Position numbers and translations under genes: made by a program. 64,000 bases of DNA from NCBI GenBank assembly GCA_035041965.1, contig JAPYMA010001130.1, positions 92,691-156,690 of the forward strand, given 5' to 3'. The DNA is from Anisakis pegreffii (Eukaryota > Nematoda > Chromadorea > Rhabditida > Anisakidae). This document shows positions 52,201 through 62,483 of the stretch, in pieces. Numbering within the stretch: position 1 is the first letter of the stretch; each line of letters opens with the position of its first letter. The notes under the pieces were generated by a model. The model ran no database searches. It was not told the origin of the DNA and worked only from the letters and a program-made list of their open reading frames with translations.

Positions 52201-52800
52201 GGTATCATGAAAATTGTACGATGAGATCACTGAGGACAAATAACCTCGAGAAATAAAAATTGAAATTCTGAAGGCAATTGAAAAAAAGCCGACCTTTGAA
52301 GATTTTTTGTGATATATTGGCATTGTTTACACCATCCCAATCGTTGACCGCAATGTTGCTGAAGAATCACCAAATTCGTCATCGTCCATTCGGAAATCTA
52401 CCATCGACTGACATCGCGCCATCCATTTTGATTTGCCGATATGATAGCTAGGTACATATTAAAAGGGGCGGGAGGGGGGATGATATTGAAGAATTTGATC
52501 ATGGCTAAAAGTTGCCATAATCGCTCACAGTTCTCTTACCTTTCAACATACCTGTTTGTTCCTGGTTGACGTTCCAACTCCATGATTTTGTCTCATTCAC
52601 CGACATATGCACTCATCTATCGCCACTTATCCTGAATTCTCACAATATTTGAGATCCTTCAGCTAGCGATAGAAATGAAAATGCTTAAGAAATTAGAGAA
52701 TTCAAAAATCGTGCTGACTCAGTTAATTTCATAAAGTTGTTGGGAAAATTTGAAAAAAAACATTACGTTATGAAAAAATTTGTTTATGTGACTATGTCCT
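49237..52800. other. Intergenic, AT-rich; no supported gene
   Basis: An imperfect ~48-bp repeat lies near 50090-50190 (AAAATC..CCACGC..TCACT.TAATC). Around 51460-52060 several frames on both strands look weakly protein-like (for example LLGNLRPLELLQPTKCFAHS on the plus strand and LECAKHFVGWSNSSGRKLPN on the minus strand over the same bases). I cannot choose between them or connect them to other exons. Confidence 0.35.
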
Positions 52801-52833
52801 AGTCACTTTCAGCGCTGGTGATTGGATATATTT

Positions 52834-53473
52834 GGTCGCCGCCGTTAACCCACCGACCCACGTTGTGGATTCGTCCGCTAGTCGATGCGGACGACGCGGA
52901 TATCTTCATCGTCCGAAGACGATGCCCTGATCGTTTTGCGGAAGTTCGGCTGCCACTCGCCGAACTTCCGCCCTCCGCCGGACGAGAGACGCTTTCGCAC
53001 CACCTGCGGAAAGCGCCTCCCCGCCTTCAGACTCAATGGCCATATGCGAGAAATCGCGGCCAGGAGCCTGAAGACGGGCTACGGCCCCTCACGGGCACCG
53101 AAGTGCCCACATCGATGCCCCGATGCACCTCTCGGTGCGGTGGGCATCCCAGGCGAACCTGGATTCCCTCCGCTGAGAGGTCATCGGGACATCGATCCGA
53201 TGACCGCAGCTGACGCAGAATGCCAGGTTTTTATGGCACCCTGCGCGCCTGACGTGCACTCGCCAGGCGGCCACGGTCGCGAAACCGATGGCCGGCCTCG
53301 GCACAGCCGGAAGCCGGCAGTGGATCATGCCGGCCTCCACGACGCAAGCTGGACTAGGCCAGCTCCGTCAGTTCGGCTGCGAACTGTTGCGGAAGACCGT
53401 CCAGACTAGCTGGGCGGAATTCCGGCAGTTGCGGGTGCTCCCCGACCGGCTCCGGACGCCAGCTGACGTGCGC
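52834..53473 (-). other. GC-rich third exon or ORF region with a C2HC zinc-finger-like motif
   Basis: A 3' splice site (TTTTCAG at 53474-53480, minus strand) starts GC-rich sequence quite unlike its flanks. One frame opens with AHVSWRPEPVGEHPQLPEFR and stops at 53356-53354. A second frame (53340-53089) carries FCVSCGHRIDVP..RESRFAW-x2-H-x4-C, the C-x2-C...H-x4-C spacing of BED/C2HC-type fingers. It is preceded by a related half motif (AAWRVHVRRAGC) lacking its first cysteine pair. Two finger-like units followed by loss of the frame suggest a retroelement ORF1 or a host gene in decay. The GC-rich block ends sharply at GGTCGCCGCCGTT (52834-52846). Confidence 0.4.
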
Positions 53474-53776
53474 CTGAAAACAAGAAAACGTAAGAACATT
53501 AGAAGAAGATGTTTTTCATACAGCAAAAAAACAATTCTACCATCTTAACTGAAAATGTATCTTCTCAGCTCTCAAACTGTTCATTGATCAAGCATTAGCT
53601 TTGTTGATTATGTTAACCAGAAATCATTTACATTGTTTGAAGCACAATTTTTTTCGCAACCTAATGACTCTATGTGTGAAGGACTATCGCACATTTCATG
53701 TCAAGCTATTGTTTTTCTACAATGAATAACAATTACAACGAAAAACTACTAAAAATAAACAATATGTAAAACTTAC

Positions 53777-54834
53777 GATGAGCGTGTATGAAGGGGGGAC
53801 GGGGGGCGTGGAATGGAGGACTGGTTAGTAGTTGAGCTGGATGGGGAGAGTGAGTGGATGGATGGTGGGGGTCTGTCGTCCTCGTCGATGGCCCCGGTTG
53901 CGGGCTTCTGATCTACCCCCGCTGGGGCTACGCATGGCCGCCCCTCTGCGACGATGACCTGGCCCTCCGCCAGCGGTTTAGTCGAAGCGGACGTTCGCTG
54001 GGAATCGTCGTCGCGGTGTGGCACCCGCCGCGGCGATCCTTCCGCCTCCTCCGGACGGGGTTCGATGGTGAGTGACCGTGGGTACGACATTTATGTCGAC
54101 CGCGTCGGCCACCTTCTCCCCCTGGCCTGATAAACGGGATCGAGACCCGCCTGAAATGAAACGTGGTTACAAAAATTGAACAGTAATGCCGGAAGGGATC
54201 TTATTCCATCTGGTCATGATGACGTACCATTTGGTATTTGGAATGATCTTGTGATAATTTGATACAGTGGAAATTACAATTTCATTCGGAATTCACATTA
54301 CAGCTCAGATTATATTGCTGAGTGATATGTATGAAAGCAAAGAAAGAAAAAAAAGAACTGAATTTAGAACGTACCCGCTCAGAAGGCCCAAGACAGACGG
54401 CGCAATACCGGCCCTGGCACTTTAGTGCCGTGTGGATAGGACCGGTAGCCCCGTATGCCTTGGGCCATCCGTTGCCCCCTAGCTCGATGACCAGTAACTG
54501 GCACCTAGCCATGAGGCAAACGGCCTCAAGGATGAGGGTGCAACATTGCCCCCTCATAGCCAAGCGTAGAAAGTGGTCCCTGCCCAAACGGCAGGGATCA
54601 AACGCCTGCAGTTGAATCCAGTTGCGGCGTATGTATGCCGCAATTTTTTCCCGTGGTGGCTTTACCCCAAAGGCCACCAGTGCCTCCTGCAGGTTACTGC
54701 AGACGATCCCCATGGATCCCACCGCCTCTAGGTAGCCCTTGAAAGGCTCTAGTAGGCTCTCGTCCCGCTCCTCCTCTTCGAAGAACTCCTCCTCGTCCTC
54801 CTCGTCCTCAAAATAGCCGAATCGCGGCATCTTT
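53777..54834 (-). CDS. GC-rich gene or retroelement-like unit: acidic N-terminus, two exons
   Basis: An acceptor (TTTCAG at 54835-54840) lies 4 nt before ATG 54830, as expected for trans-splicing or a 5'-UTR intron. Exon 1 (54834-54375) encodes about 152 residues: an acidic run (DEEDEEEFFEEEERDE), then helical sequence and a Cys-rich C-terminal part (QCCTLILEAVCLMARCQLLV, GRYCAVCLG). Exon 2 (54150-53777, donor GTAAGT) continues in phase 0 for 19 codons to TAA (54093-54091), immediately followed in frame by ATG and a further 105 open codons rich in Ser/Pro/Arg/Asp. So the product is either about 171 aa or, with read-through or re-initiation, longer. The block near YGATGPIHTALKCQGRYCAV faintly resembles the end of OTU proteases but has Arg at the expected His. 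Family not recognised. Confidence 0.45.
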
Positions 54835-54900
54835 CTGAAACATTTACTTTCCCATGTAATATTTATCTACACAATGTGATATCGTTCGACATCATCGTCA

Positions 54901-55508
54901 ACACCGCCGACGCGTTTCGATTACGAAAGACTATAAAACGGATACGTAAAATGCGGAGAAAATATTTCATCAACGATTGGCATTCAATAGTTTCAAGGGT
55001 CATCCTTACCATCATTCATCTGTATCTAATTATAATTTAAACGCTTGATAAGAAAGGACTAGTCAGTGTATAATCAGACTTCCAGCGTGAAATTTTGAAA
55101 AAGGAAATAAGCTTCAATGCAGAAGCGCGATGATTTGGATCACACCTAAGGTGTTTACGCTGACTGATCGTGAGAAGGGAACCTTTCAAGTATCGTGAAT
55201 GCTATGACAGCCATATCCTATTCATTAAGGCGACTTGCTATATGCCTGATTGGAAGCAACAAAGAAATCATGAAAAGTACTTGATCCTAAGCATTCACTC
55301 TATAATACAATCAAGAAATAATATTTGGTTCTGAAATCGCGAAAGAACACATCATATTTTATAAATATAAAGTACTAACGCTTCCACGGATAAGAACTGA
55401 AAATTGGATGGCAAAAAACGAGATTATTTATGACTGTTCGGACATTTCATGATTAATATCTGTAAAAAACAGTCTAATAGAGAATTTGTCGAAACGCGTC
55501 GGCGGTGT
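54901..55508. mobile_element. 608-bp non-autonomous DNA transposon (MITE-like) with 20-bp terminal inverted repeats
   Basis: The left end ACACCGCCGACGCGTTTCGA (54901-54920) is the exact reverse complement of the right end (55489-55508). The element is flanked by CGACATCATCGTCA at 54887-54900 and 55509-55522, a 14-bp direct duplication. There is no transposase frame; the interior is AT-rich and non-coding. Superfamily not assigned. Confidence 0.8.
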
Positions 55509-55522
55509 CGACATCATCGTCA

Positions 55523-56115
55523 ACACCGCCGACGCGTTTCGATTACGAAAGACTATAAAACGGATACGTAAAATGCGGAAAATATATTTCATCAACGATT
55601 GGCATTCAACAGTTTCAAGGGTCATCCTTACCATCATTCATCTGTATCTAATTATAATTTAAACGCTTGATAAGAAAGGACTAGTCAGTGTATAATCAGA
55701 CTTCCAGCGTGAAATTTTTAAAAAGGAAATAAGCTTCAGTGCAGAAGCGCGATGATTTGGATCACACCTAAATAAAAATAATGTGTTTACGTTGACTGAG
55801 AAGGGAACCTTTCAAGTATCGTGAATGCTATGACAGCCATATCCTATTCATTAAGGCGACTTGCTATATGCCTGATTGGAAGCAACAAAGAAATCATGAA
55901 AAGTACTTGATCCTAAGCATTCACTCTATAATACGATCAAGAAATAATATTTGGTTCTGAAATCGCGAAAGAACACATCATATTTTATAAATATAAAGTA
56001 CTAACGCTTCCACGGACAAGAACTGAAAATTGCATGGCAAAAAACGAGATTGTTTATGACTGTTCGGACATTTCATGATTAATATCTGTAAAAAACAGTC
56101 TAATAGAGAATTTTG
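55523..56115. mobile_element. Second copy of the same element, abutting the first and lacking its right inverted repeat
   Basis: From 55523 the sequence repeats 54901-55487 in the same orientation with few substitutions and small indels (for example an insertion near 55772 and a deletion near 55790). It diverges at about 56115, just before the right terminal repeat. Period between copies is 622 bp. The two copies share the 14-bp motif at their boundary, so this is either tandem duplication or one copy inserting next to another. Confidence 0.85.
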
Positions 56116-56830
56116 TTGCCAGCAGCAGCAAATTAGCCGATGAAATGAATCAAAATCGCGATATATCGAAGTTAAAACAAAGAAGTGAAGGAATAATATT
56201 TAAAAGTGTAAGTTTGAGGTGATGCGAGCGGTGATTACAAACCATGTGTATGTGCCTCAAACTCTCCAACGTAACTTGACATTAATTTGACAATTAGCTT
56301 GAGCTTTTTCTTCTATCCTCAACTGAAATTTATACTCGAGAAATTTAATTCAGATCGCTGATTCACACGCATACGCACTGCACACTGCGCAGACTGGAAT
56401 ATTCGCATCGGTTCCACACAACGCGTCACGGTCATTTAGCGAACTTTCACACATCACTTTTTCCGACCGTGGAACATGACTATTCACACACAATTTTTTT
56501 CATCCGAATTCGTTTTTTTTTTGGTTTTTTGACAGTTTCCGGAATGGAATATTTGAACTCGAAAGCTTCATGTGCCACGATTGAGATGAGACCAGGTAGT
56601 TCACAATTTCAGGAATTATGGAGCGGCTCTGAGAGTTCTGAATAACTGACTGCGTTTAGATCCGTTCGAATGAGTTTATCTCCTCAGTTGCTATTTACGC
56701 TTTCGTTTAAATAATTTCGCTTGCTTTTATTCATTCAGTTTACTGAATTCATTCCTTCGCACAATATCTGCGCATTGTTGCATATAATAATAGCTTGTAT
56801 TGATAATCCTTGATGTTGTTTTCTCACCAG
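56116..56830. other. Upstream of the plus-strand gene; T-run and possible further exons
   Basis: Mostly AT-rich non-coding DNA with a T-run near 56512. A short coding-like stretch after an ATTTCAG acceptor near 56612 (frame NYGAALRVLNN) ends at a stop without a donor, so I did not add it to the gene. Confidence 0.3.
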
Positions 56831-58786
56831 TTGTAGAATTTTGCGATGATTGTAAAGACTTTAAATTCTCATCTAACTATCATCGAACTTCAGATTCATT
56901 GCTGACATCTGTTATTTGTCCATCAAATTCCTGCTTTTGGATTATGAAAATTCAATTAATTAATCACAATGCCTTGCTTACTGCGCTCAAAATTTTCGAT
57001 TATTTCGTTGATTGCAACGCGGACATGAAATGCTTGTCGTTTTGTAGGATTTGTTCGAGTGTTTGACATGTAGCTTCTTGCGATTTTAAGAATTCATTCT
57101 TTCGTACAACGTATGAATACAATGATCACTAATATCTCTTATTATCAGCATTACGGCGAGTGATATTGAGTGCGATAATTTACGAAATCGTTGAGATATA
57201 TTCACGTAAGAATCGTTCGGATAATTGCTATCATGAAATCATCGTTTTCAGACGATCACGTGGATCGTATAGTTGAATGGTTGTACGCGAACATCGACGT
57301 GGTCAAACGCGTCCAAATAATCTCAGGTTTTTTCACACATTATTGAATATATTCTTTATTATCATAAAATCAACAATATTTATTTATAATGAGAAGGAAA
57401 CACTGATTTTTTTGTAATTTGATGTACCAAACTTCTATATTTAACTAATATGTGTTTTATCTGTAATAGTATTGAAATATTTGAATGTTATTATGATTAA
57501 TAATGCTATTTCAGCATTATAATGATATTGCTTTCAGCACCTCCCCATGACCCTTTTCATTAATTTGTTTATTTTACTTGATAATTTCTTTCAAAGTGTT
57601 TCAATTTTTACTATTCTTAATTATACGCTCACAGTTTTCTTATTTTTCAACATATTATGTTTGGTATTTCCTTGTTTGAGAGTAATGATACCGATGATTT
57701 TGTCTCATCAATTGAATTCAGGCTCTATCTTTATAAGTATATTAGAAAAGCGAAGTGTTTGGTTGAGGCAAGAAGACGTTGAAGGTAGATATCCATTCGA
57801 TTGGAACCAACTCGAGCTCGATACAGGTACCATGTTCTGGAAGAAAATTTTTTCCTGAATACTTCCATAGTGTGTAGATGAATCATATAAATTACAACAA
57901 ATTTTTGTTATATAATAGACGTTGAGATAATGGTAAAAGTGTTGTGAATTAGTGAAATCAGCGCAATTTTTAGTTGAGAGTTTTGCGCATCATGGAGCGA
58001 TTTTTTAGTTTCCAATGACGCAATTGAAAATTCCTTTTTTTGCAAGTGAATCAGTCATTCATATAATTCAGTAACTTAAGTTTTGAAATTATGTGTCCCC
58101 ACATTTGTCGAAGTAATTGAAGGATTATTGGTGTTAACATTATTCCTTTGTTTCCACTGCTGGGCATATTTTGAGGTTTTGAGCATTTAGAAACTAGCAG
58201 TTTTGAATTAATGAAAACGTCTGAGTATAAGTATCCGGCAATTCTATTAAAACCCAAAGTTTCTGCTTTCGTAATAATGAATTGAAGAATTTTTCAAATG
58301 TTGGAACAATGTTAACACCAAAATCACCTAGATATACATGGATGCATGTATAATCTAGTTTGTTAATAACGAATTAAAATGTCCAAACAGCGCTGGTGTT
58401 GGATTTTAAACTATTTTTAATTGAAAAAAATTGCAACTATTATTTTTTGACGATACTTCAGTTGTTAGCGAATATACTGAGATTATGACTGATATACATG
58501 TAGGAAAATCTTTGGCACATTTCATTATGTTAATGATCAATGAAGTATCTCATAACGTAAAAAGAATTTTTGAATGAATTTTTTGGAATGCATTAATGAA
58601 GCACGTAGTGTCAGATAATATGATAGTAACAAAGATATTACAAATCAACAGGATGTAGTGACGAACAAAGTTTGATATGGAATTTGATATGGAATCTTTT
58701 ATGAAAATTTCGTTCAAAATATTTGAAAATTCTAACATGTTGCTCACAATCAGCGACAGTTTTTGATGAGTGAAAGAAAATTTTAA
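56831..58786 (+). CDS. C-terminal six exons of an alpha-helical protein of unknown function (5' end not found)
   Basis: Exons: ~56831 (or 56894)-57043, 57149-57205, 57252-57326, 57722-57826, 58462-58499 and 58754-58786 (TAA). Each has a good acceptor and a GT donor (GTAGGA, GTAAGA, GTTTTT, GTACCA, GTAGGA), and phases 1,1,1,1,0 match. The joined product reads as amphipathic helices: LLTALKIFDYFVD, LRRVILSAIIYEIVEIYS, HDHVDRIVEWLYANIDVVKR, SIFISILEKRSVWLRQEDVE, GRYPFDWNQLELD, VVSEYTEIMTDIHRQFLMSE. The pattern suggests an armadillo/HEAT-type or other helical-bundle C-terminus. I do not recognise the family, and the first exons must lie farther left. The first listed exon is the least certain. 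Confidence 0.55.
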
Positions 58787-58823
58787 ACCAATACAAACAA
58801 TGGTATTGCTTTAAAATTCATAA

Positions 58824-58847
58824 AATAAAATACCACTGTGTGGTATT
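58824..58847 (+). terminator. Poly(A) signal and adjacent perfect hairpin
   Basis: AATAAA at 58824-58829 lies 38 nt after the stop codon of the plus-strand gene. It overlaps a perfect 8-bp hairpin AATACCAC-TGT-GTGGTATT (58829-58847). This fits the 3' end of that gene with a very short 3' UTR. Confidence 0.5.
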
Positions 58848-58853
58848 AGAAAT

Positions 58854-60060
58854 GGTCGCCGCCGTTGGGCGGATATTGAAACCCTGGGTCGTTTTATGTC
58901 GACGCGATGAACGTTCCCCCTTTTTAGGTCCAGGAGGGTTGGGATTATTTTTTTATGTGGGTTCGATACTAGTGATGTTGGTTCTGATGCTATGAGTTTT
59001 GTTGTTTTTATAGTTACTAATTGTTTTGAGTTAAAGGTTCATGTTACTGGTTACTAATTTTTGTTTTGAGTTAGTATTTGATGTTTTGAGTTACTAGATT
59101 TTTTTGAGTTATCTTTTCGTGTTTCTAGTTACTAATTTTTTTTGAGTTTGAGTTTGATTTTTTGAGGTTACTAATTTTATCTTTTAAGCTTGAGTTTTAT
59201 GTTTTGGTGTTACTAACTTTATTTTTTGAGTTAAGGTTTTATGTTTTGAGATTGTAATTGATACCGATGAATGAAAAATTTGATAAGATGATGATAAGCT
59301 TGAGGGGTTTATTATGGTAATGGGGCTCTCCGGTGCGGGTGGGTAAGCTATGGCCCCTTCCCCCGGGTAGGTCCCTGTCCCTATTACGATTAAATAATTA
59401 CTAACACTTCCATTATTTAACATTATTAGTATTATTAATATTATTGTTATTTTCCTCTTTATTATAATAATAAACTGGGGTTTTTTTAATACTGTCCATT
59501 ATATGCCTTTTTTTCGTGTCCCACCCCGGTTGCCCTATATTTCCCTTGCTCCAATTGTTTTAATATATTTTTTGTTACTATTATTATTATTATTTTTAAA
59601 AGTTGGGTTATTTTTTACTGTCGTCTTGTCAAGTCCTATAATGCGGGGAATCCCTGGCGGTTCCTCGTGTTATGGGATTCCCATTTCCCGGGTTCCGCGG
59701 TGTTCTAGGGGTTTTTTTAGTGTGCCCCCCCCTTCATCCCCGTCCCGTTAATTATTAATCTAATCTAAATATTTTTGGTTTTTGTTATTATCATTGGCCC
59801 TGATGGTGTCGGTTGCACGGTTTCTTGGGGGCGTCCCATTATGATGATAAGTTGACAACGCCTGCGGTTGTTTCATTTTTAGGAACCAAATTCGGTGGAT
59901 TACCCTTCCCTCAGTGCCTGCCAGGTTCCTACAGGCGCTCTTTTCCGTGGATTATCCACCGTTCTCGAAGTATTCCGTGTCAGGTTTTAGTGTGTCTCGT
60001 TTCGCTCTCCTCCGTCCTCTCTCGTCCTTTCTTGGTGATGCGATTGTTTGGTGATTTTTG
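58854..60060. repeat. Degenerate repeat-rich block with GC-rich islands, possible decayed copy of the 52.8-54.8 kb unit
   Basis: It begins with the same GGTCGCCGCCGTT (58854-58866) that ends the GC-rich unit at 52834, and soon carries TTTATGTCGAC (near 58897), also present at the internal stop of that unit (near 54090). Repeated GTTACTAATTTT..GAGTT units lie at about 59010-59250. GC-rich islands at 59310-59390, 59515-59720 and 59880-60030 alternate with AT tracts. No intact frame. Confidence 0.4.
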
Positions 60061-60400
60061 ATGATGATGATGTTGTTGTTAGTGGTGGTGATAGTCGTGA
60101 AGATTTGAAGGTGTTGGCTTTGATTTGAGGTGAGGGTGTATTGATGATGAGGTGATTATTGGTGAGGTGGTGGTTGTGTGGTGTTTGCTTTGAGGTGAGG
60201 GTGCATTGGTGATGAGGTGATTATTGGTGACGTGTTTTTTTGATGGTGTTCAGTTTGGGGTAAGGTGGTAGTTTGATGGTGTTTGGTTTGAGGTAAGGTG
60301 GTAATTGATGGTGTTTGGTTTCATGATGAGGTGATTATTGGTGGGGTGATGGTTCGATGGTATTTGGATTTTGGTGTGATGTTTGGTGGTGTTTTTGAGG
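60061..60400. repeat. GGTGATTATTGGTGAGGTG-type tandem repeats
   Basis: Imperfect units built on GTTTG(A)GGTGAGGTGATTATTGGTG recur five or six times. Purine/T-rich on the plus strand, non-coding. Confidence 0.65.
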
Positions 60401-60537
60401 AATATTTTTTTCTGTTTTCAAGTTACTAATTATTGTTTCGAGTTTTGGGTTTTGTTTTTTAGTTGCTAATTTTTCGTTTGAGTTGCAGTTTTATGTTTTT
60501 CAGTTACTAATTTTTATGAGTTTGAGTTGCTAATTTT

Positions 60538-61180
60538 TGCTCAAAAATTACAAAAATTTCCAAAAAAATTATAAAATATAAAATACAAAAATATTTTTCT
60601 TTGTTTGTTACTAATGTTTGGTTTGAGTTATGTGTTTAAGTTTTTGGGTTACTAATTTCTGTTCAAAAAAATATAAAATTCTCCAAAAAAATTTATAAAA
60701 TACAAAATACAAAAATATTTTTCTTTGCTTTTTACTAATGTTTGGTTTGATTTATGTGTTTATGTTTTTGGGTTACTAATTTTTGTTCAAAAAATATAAA
60801 ATTCTCCAAAAAATTTATAAAATCCAAAATACAAAAACATTTTTCTTTGGTTGTTACTTATATTTGGTTTGAGTTATGTTTCTATATTTTTGCTTTGCTG
60901 ATTTTGTTCAAAAATATAAAATTGTCCAAAAAACTTATAGTGTATAAAATACAAGAATTTTTTTCATTCATTCAGTATTGTTTAGAAAAATTTCCCGCTT
61001 TGTTTTCGTTTGTTTCTTTGATTTTTATGTTGCAGGCGTTTGTTACTAATTTTGCTTCAAGTTGCAATTTCGTGTTTTTTAGTTACTAATCGTTGCTCAA
61101 AAAAATATAAAATCTCCCAAAAAATCTATAAAACAGAAATTACAAAAATATTTGTCTTTATTTGCTCAGTATTTGTGGAA
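60538..61180. repeat. ~121-bp tandem repeat (five units)
   Basis: The block GTTCAAAAAATATAAAATTC..CCAAAAAA.TTATAAAATACAAA..ATTTTTCTTTG recurs starting near 60538, 60661, 60785, 60905 and 61094, each followed by a T-rich segment with GTTACTAATTTTTG. The same GTTACTAAT word links this array to the one at 59.0-59.25 kb. Confidence 0.7.
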
Positions 61181-62340
61181 AAAATTTCAGTTTTGTTTCA
61201 AACTTGTTTCATTTCATATTTATATTCATACCGTCTGGTTTCAGTTGAGGCTTTTTTGTTCCTGAATTTGGCTCGAAAAAATTTTCGGAACAAAAAATTT
61301 AAAAAATACAAATGATAGGCGTATTTCAATTGGATGTTCTATTCACTTCCCTCAGAATTTTCAAAATCTTTGCTTTCCTGTACAATTTTACAGTTGCGAA
61401 AAATATCATAGCGAAAAAAAATTGTTTCACAAAATTCGAAACGCAATCTTAAAATTAGATTGCTGAAGTGAGTGAATAGTTTCGTAAACGGGTTCACCGT
61501 TTATTGTGATCATTCTTCGTATTTTATTGTACTGTTTATCAGATTTTGCGTTTTATTTACATATCTTGTTTGAAAATGTTGTGCCTCGAAATTTCCGCTT
61601 TGACAAGCGGTTCTGTTGAATTGTATATCGGAACGTAATTAATGAGAATGTGTGATAGATACATTGTTGGTATCAACTGATATATTGGTCAATAGAATTC
61701 TGAAGATGATTTCAAACAGTCAATAGTCGGGTGAGATCGATGTCGAAGAGTGGATACGAGACGGTACTGATGAACTCATTGATAAATATGAAATTATCAA
61801 GTCGGTCTTGATATCCAAGTCGGAATTATCATGGTTTTCATCCATTCATTGGTCATCAGTTCCGTTTTCGTTCACTTACCGTCGTCATTTTGTTCATTTA
61901 TATTTCCAGTCCGATGAGCTTTTCTTGAATTATTATTAGGTTATATTTCTTCGTATCACTGGTTTCTTTCACTTATCATGTCATTTTTCCGTCTGAACAT
62001 TTTGTGCTGTTTTTTTTGATTCCTAAGGTTTTCGTTGATTTGATATTGTCGTTATTGTAACTGTGAAAACATTTATTGCTTTCTTCTGATGGTCTTAGAC
62101 CGCATTAATGTACGGATGTCCGCAATTCACTATTTATTATGAAGGTATGTCATAAGCTCTGCTGATAAACCATGAATCTGTTCATTTCATTAATGCTCTA
62201 TCAATCATATTGTTTCAATGTTCTAGTATATTTCATGTGAAATTGTGTTTCAATGAGTATTTGTTATATGAGTTTTCTTTGAGTGCTATCGAAAGCGGTG
62301 TTTTGATATTTTGATGTATTATTCGATATGATATGCATGA
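61181..62340. other. Intergenic DNA, nothing recognised
   Basis: AT-rich with no coherent coding frame, RNA gene or repeat array visible. Confidence 0.35.
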
Positions 62341-62347
62341 TATCCGT

Positions 62348-62386
62348 ACCTAGGATTGCCTCTCTGGGGAAGGGGCAATTCTAGGT
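62348..62386. repeat. 39-nt inverted repeat with 13-bp arms
   Basis: ACCTAGGATTGCC (62348-62360) pairs with GGCAATTCTAGGT (62374-62386) with one mismatch around a 13-nt G/C-rich loop. It could be a structured RNA or a transposon end. Confidence 0.5.
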
Positions 62387-62433
62387 TGGAGAGAAGTTTC
62401 TTTATTTTCACTTATTCCCCCCGAGATACAATC

Positions 62434-62483
62434 TACGGCTGAAGGCTGCAATGCGGCTGAATACGGCTGAAGGCTGCAATGCG
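62434..62483. repeat. 28-bp tandem duplication
   Basis: TACGGCTGAAGGCTGCAATG at 62434 recurs at 62462. The copies are separated by GGCTGAA, which itself repeats part of the unit. Confidence 0.85.

Noticed and set aside
52818..53409. Plus-strand frames of 131 and 174 codons in the GC-rich block
   Set aside because: High GC content removes stop codons on both strands. The splice acceptor and the Cys/His spacing favour the minus strand.
54375..54830. OTU-type cysteine protease in the acidic GC-rich exon
   Set aside because: Only the C-terminal strand pattern is suggestive. The expected catalytic histidine is replaced by arginine and no catalytic Asp-x-x-Cys motif was found.
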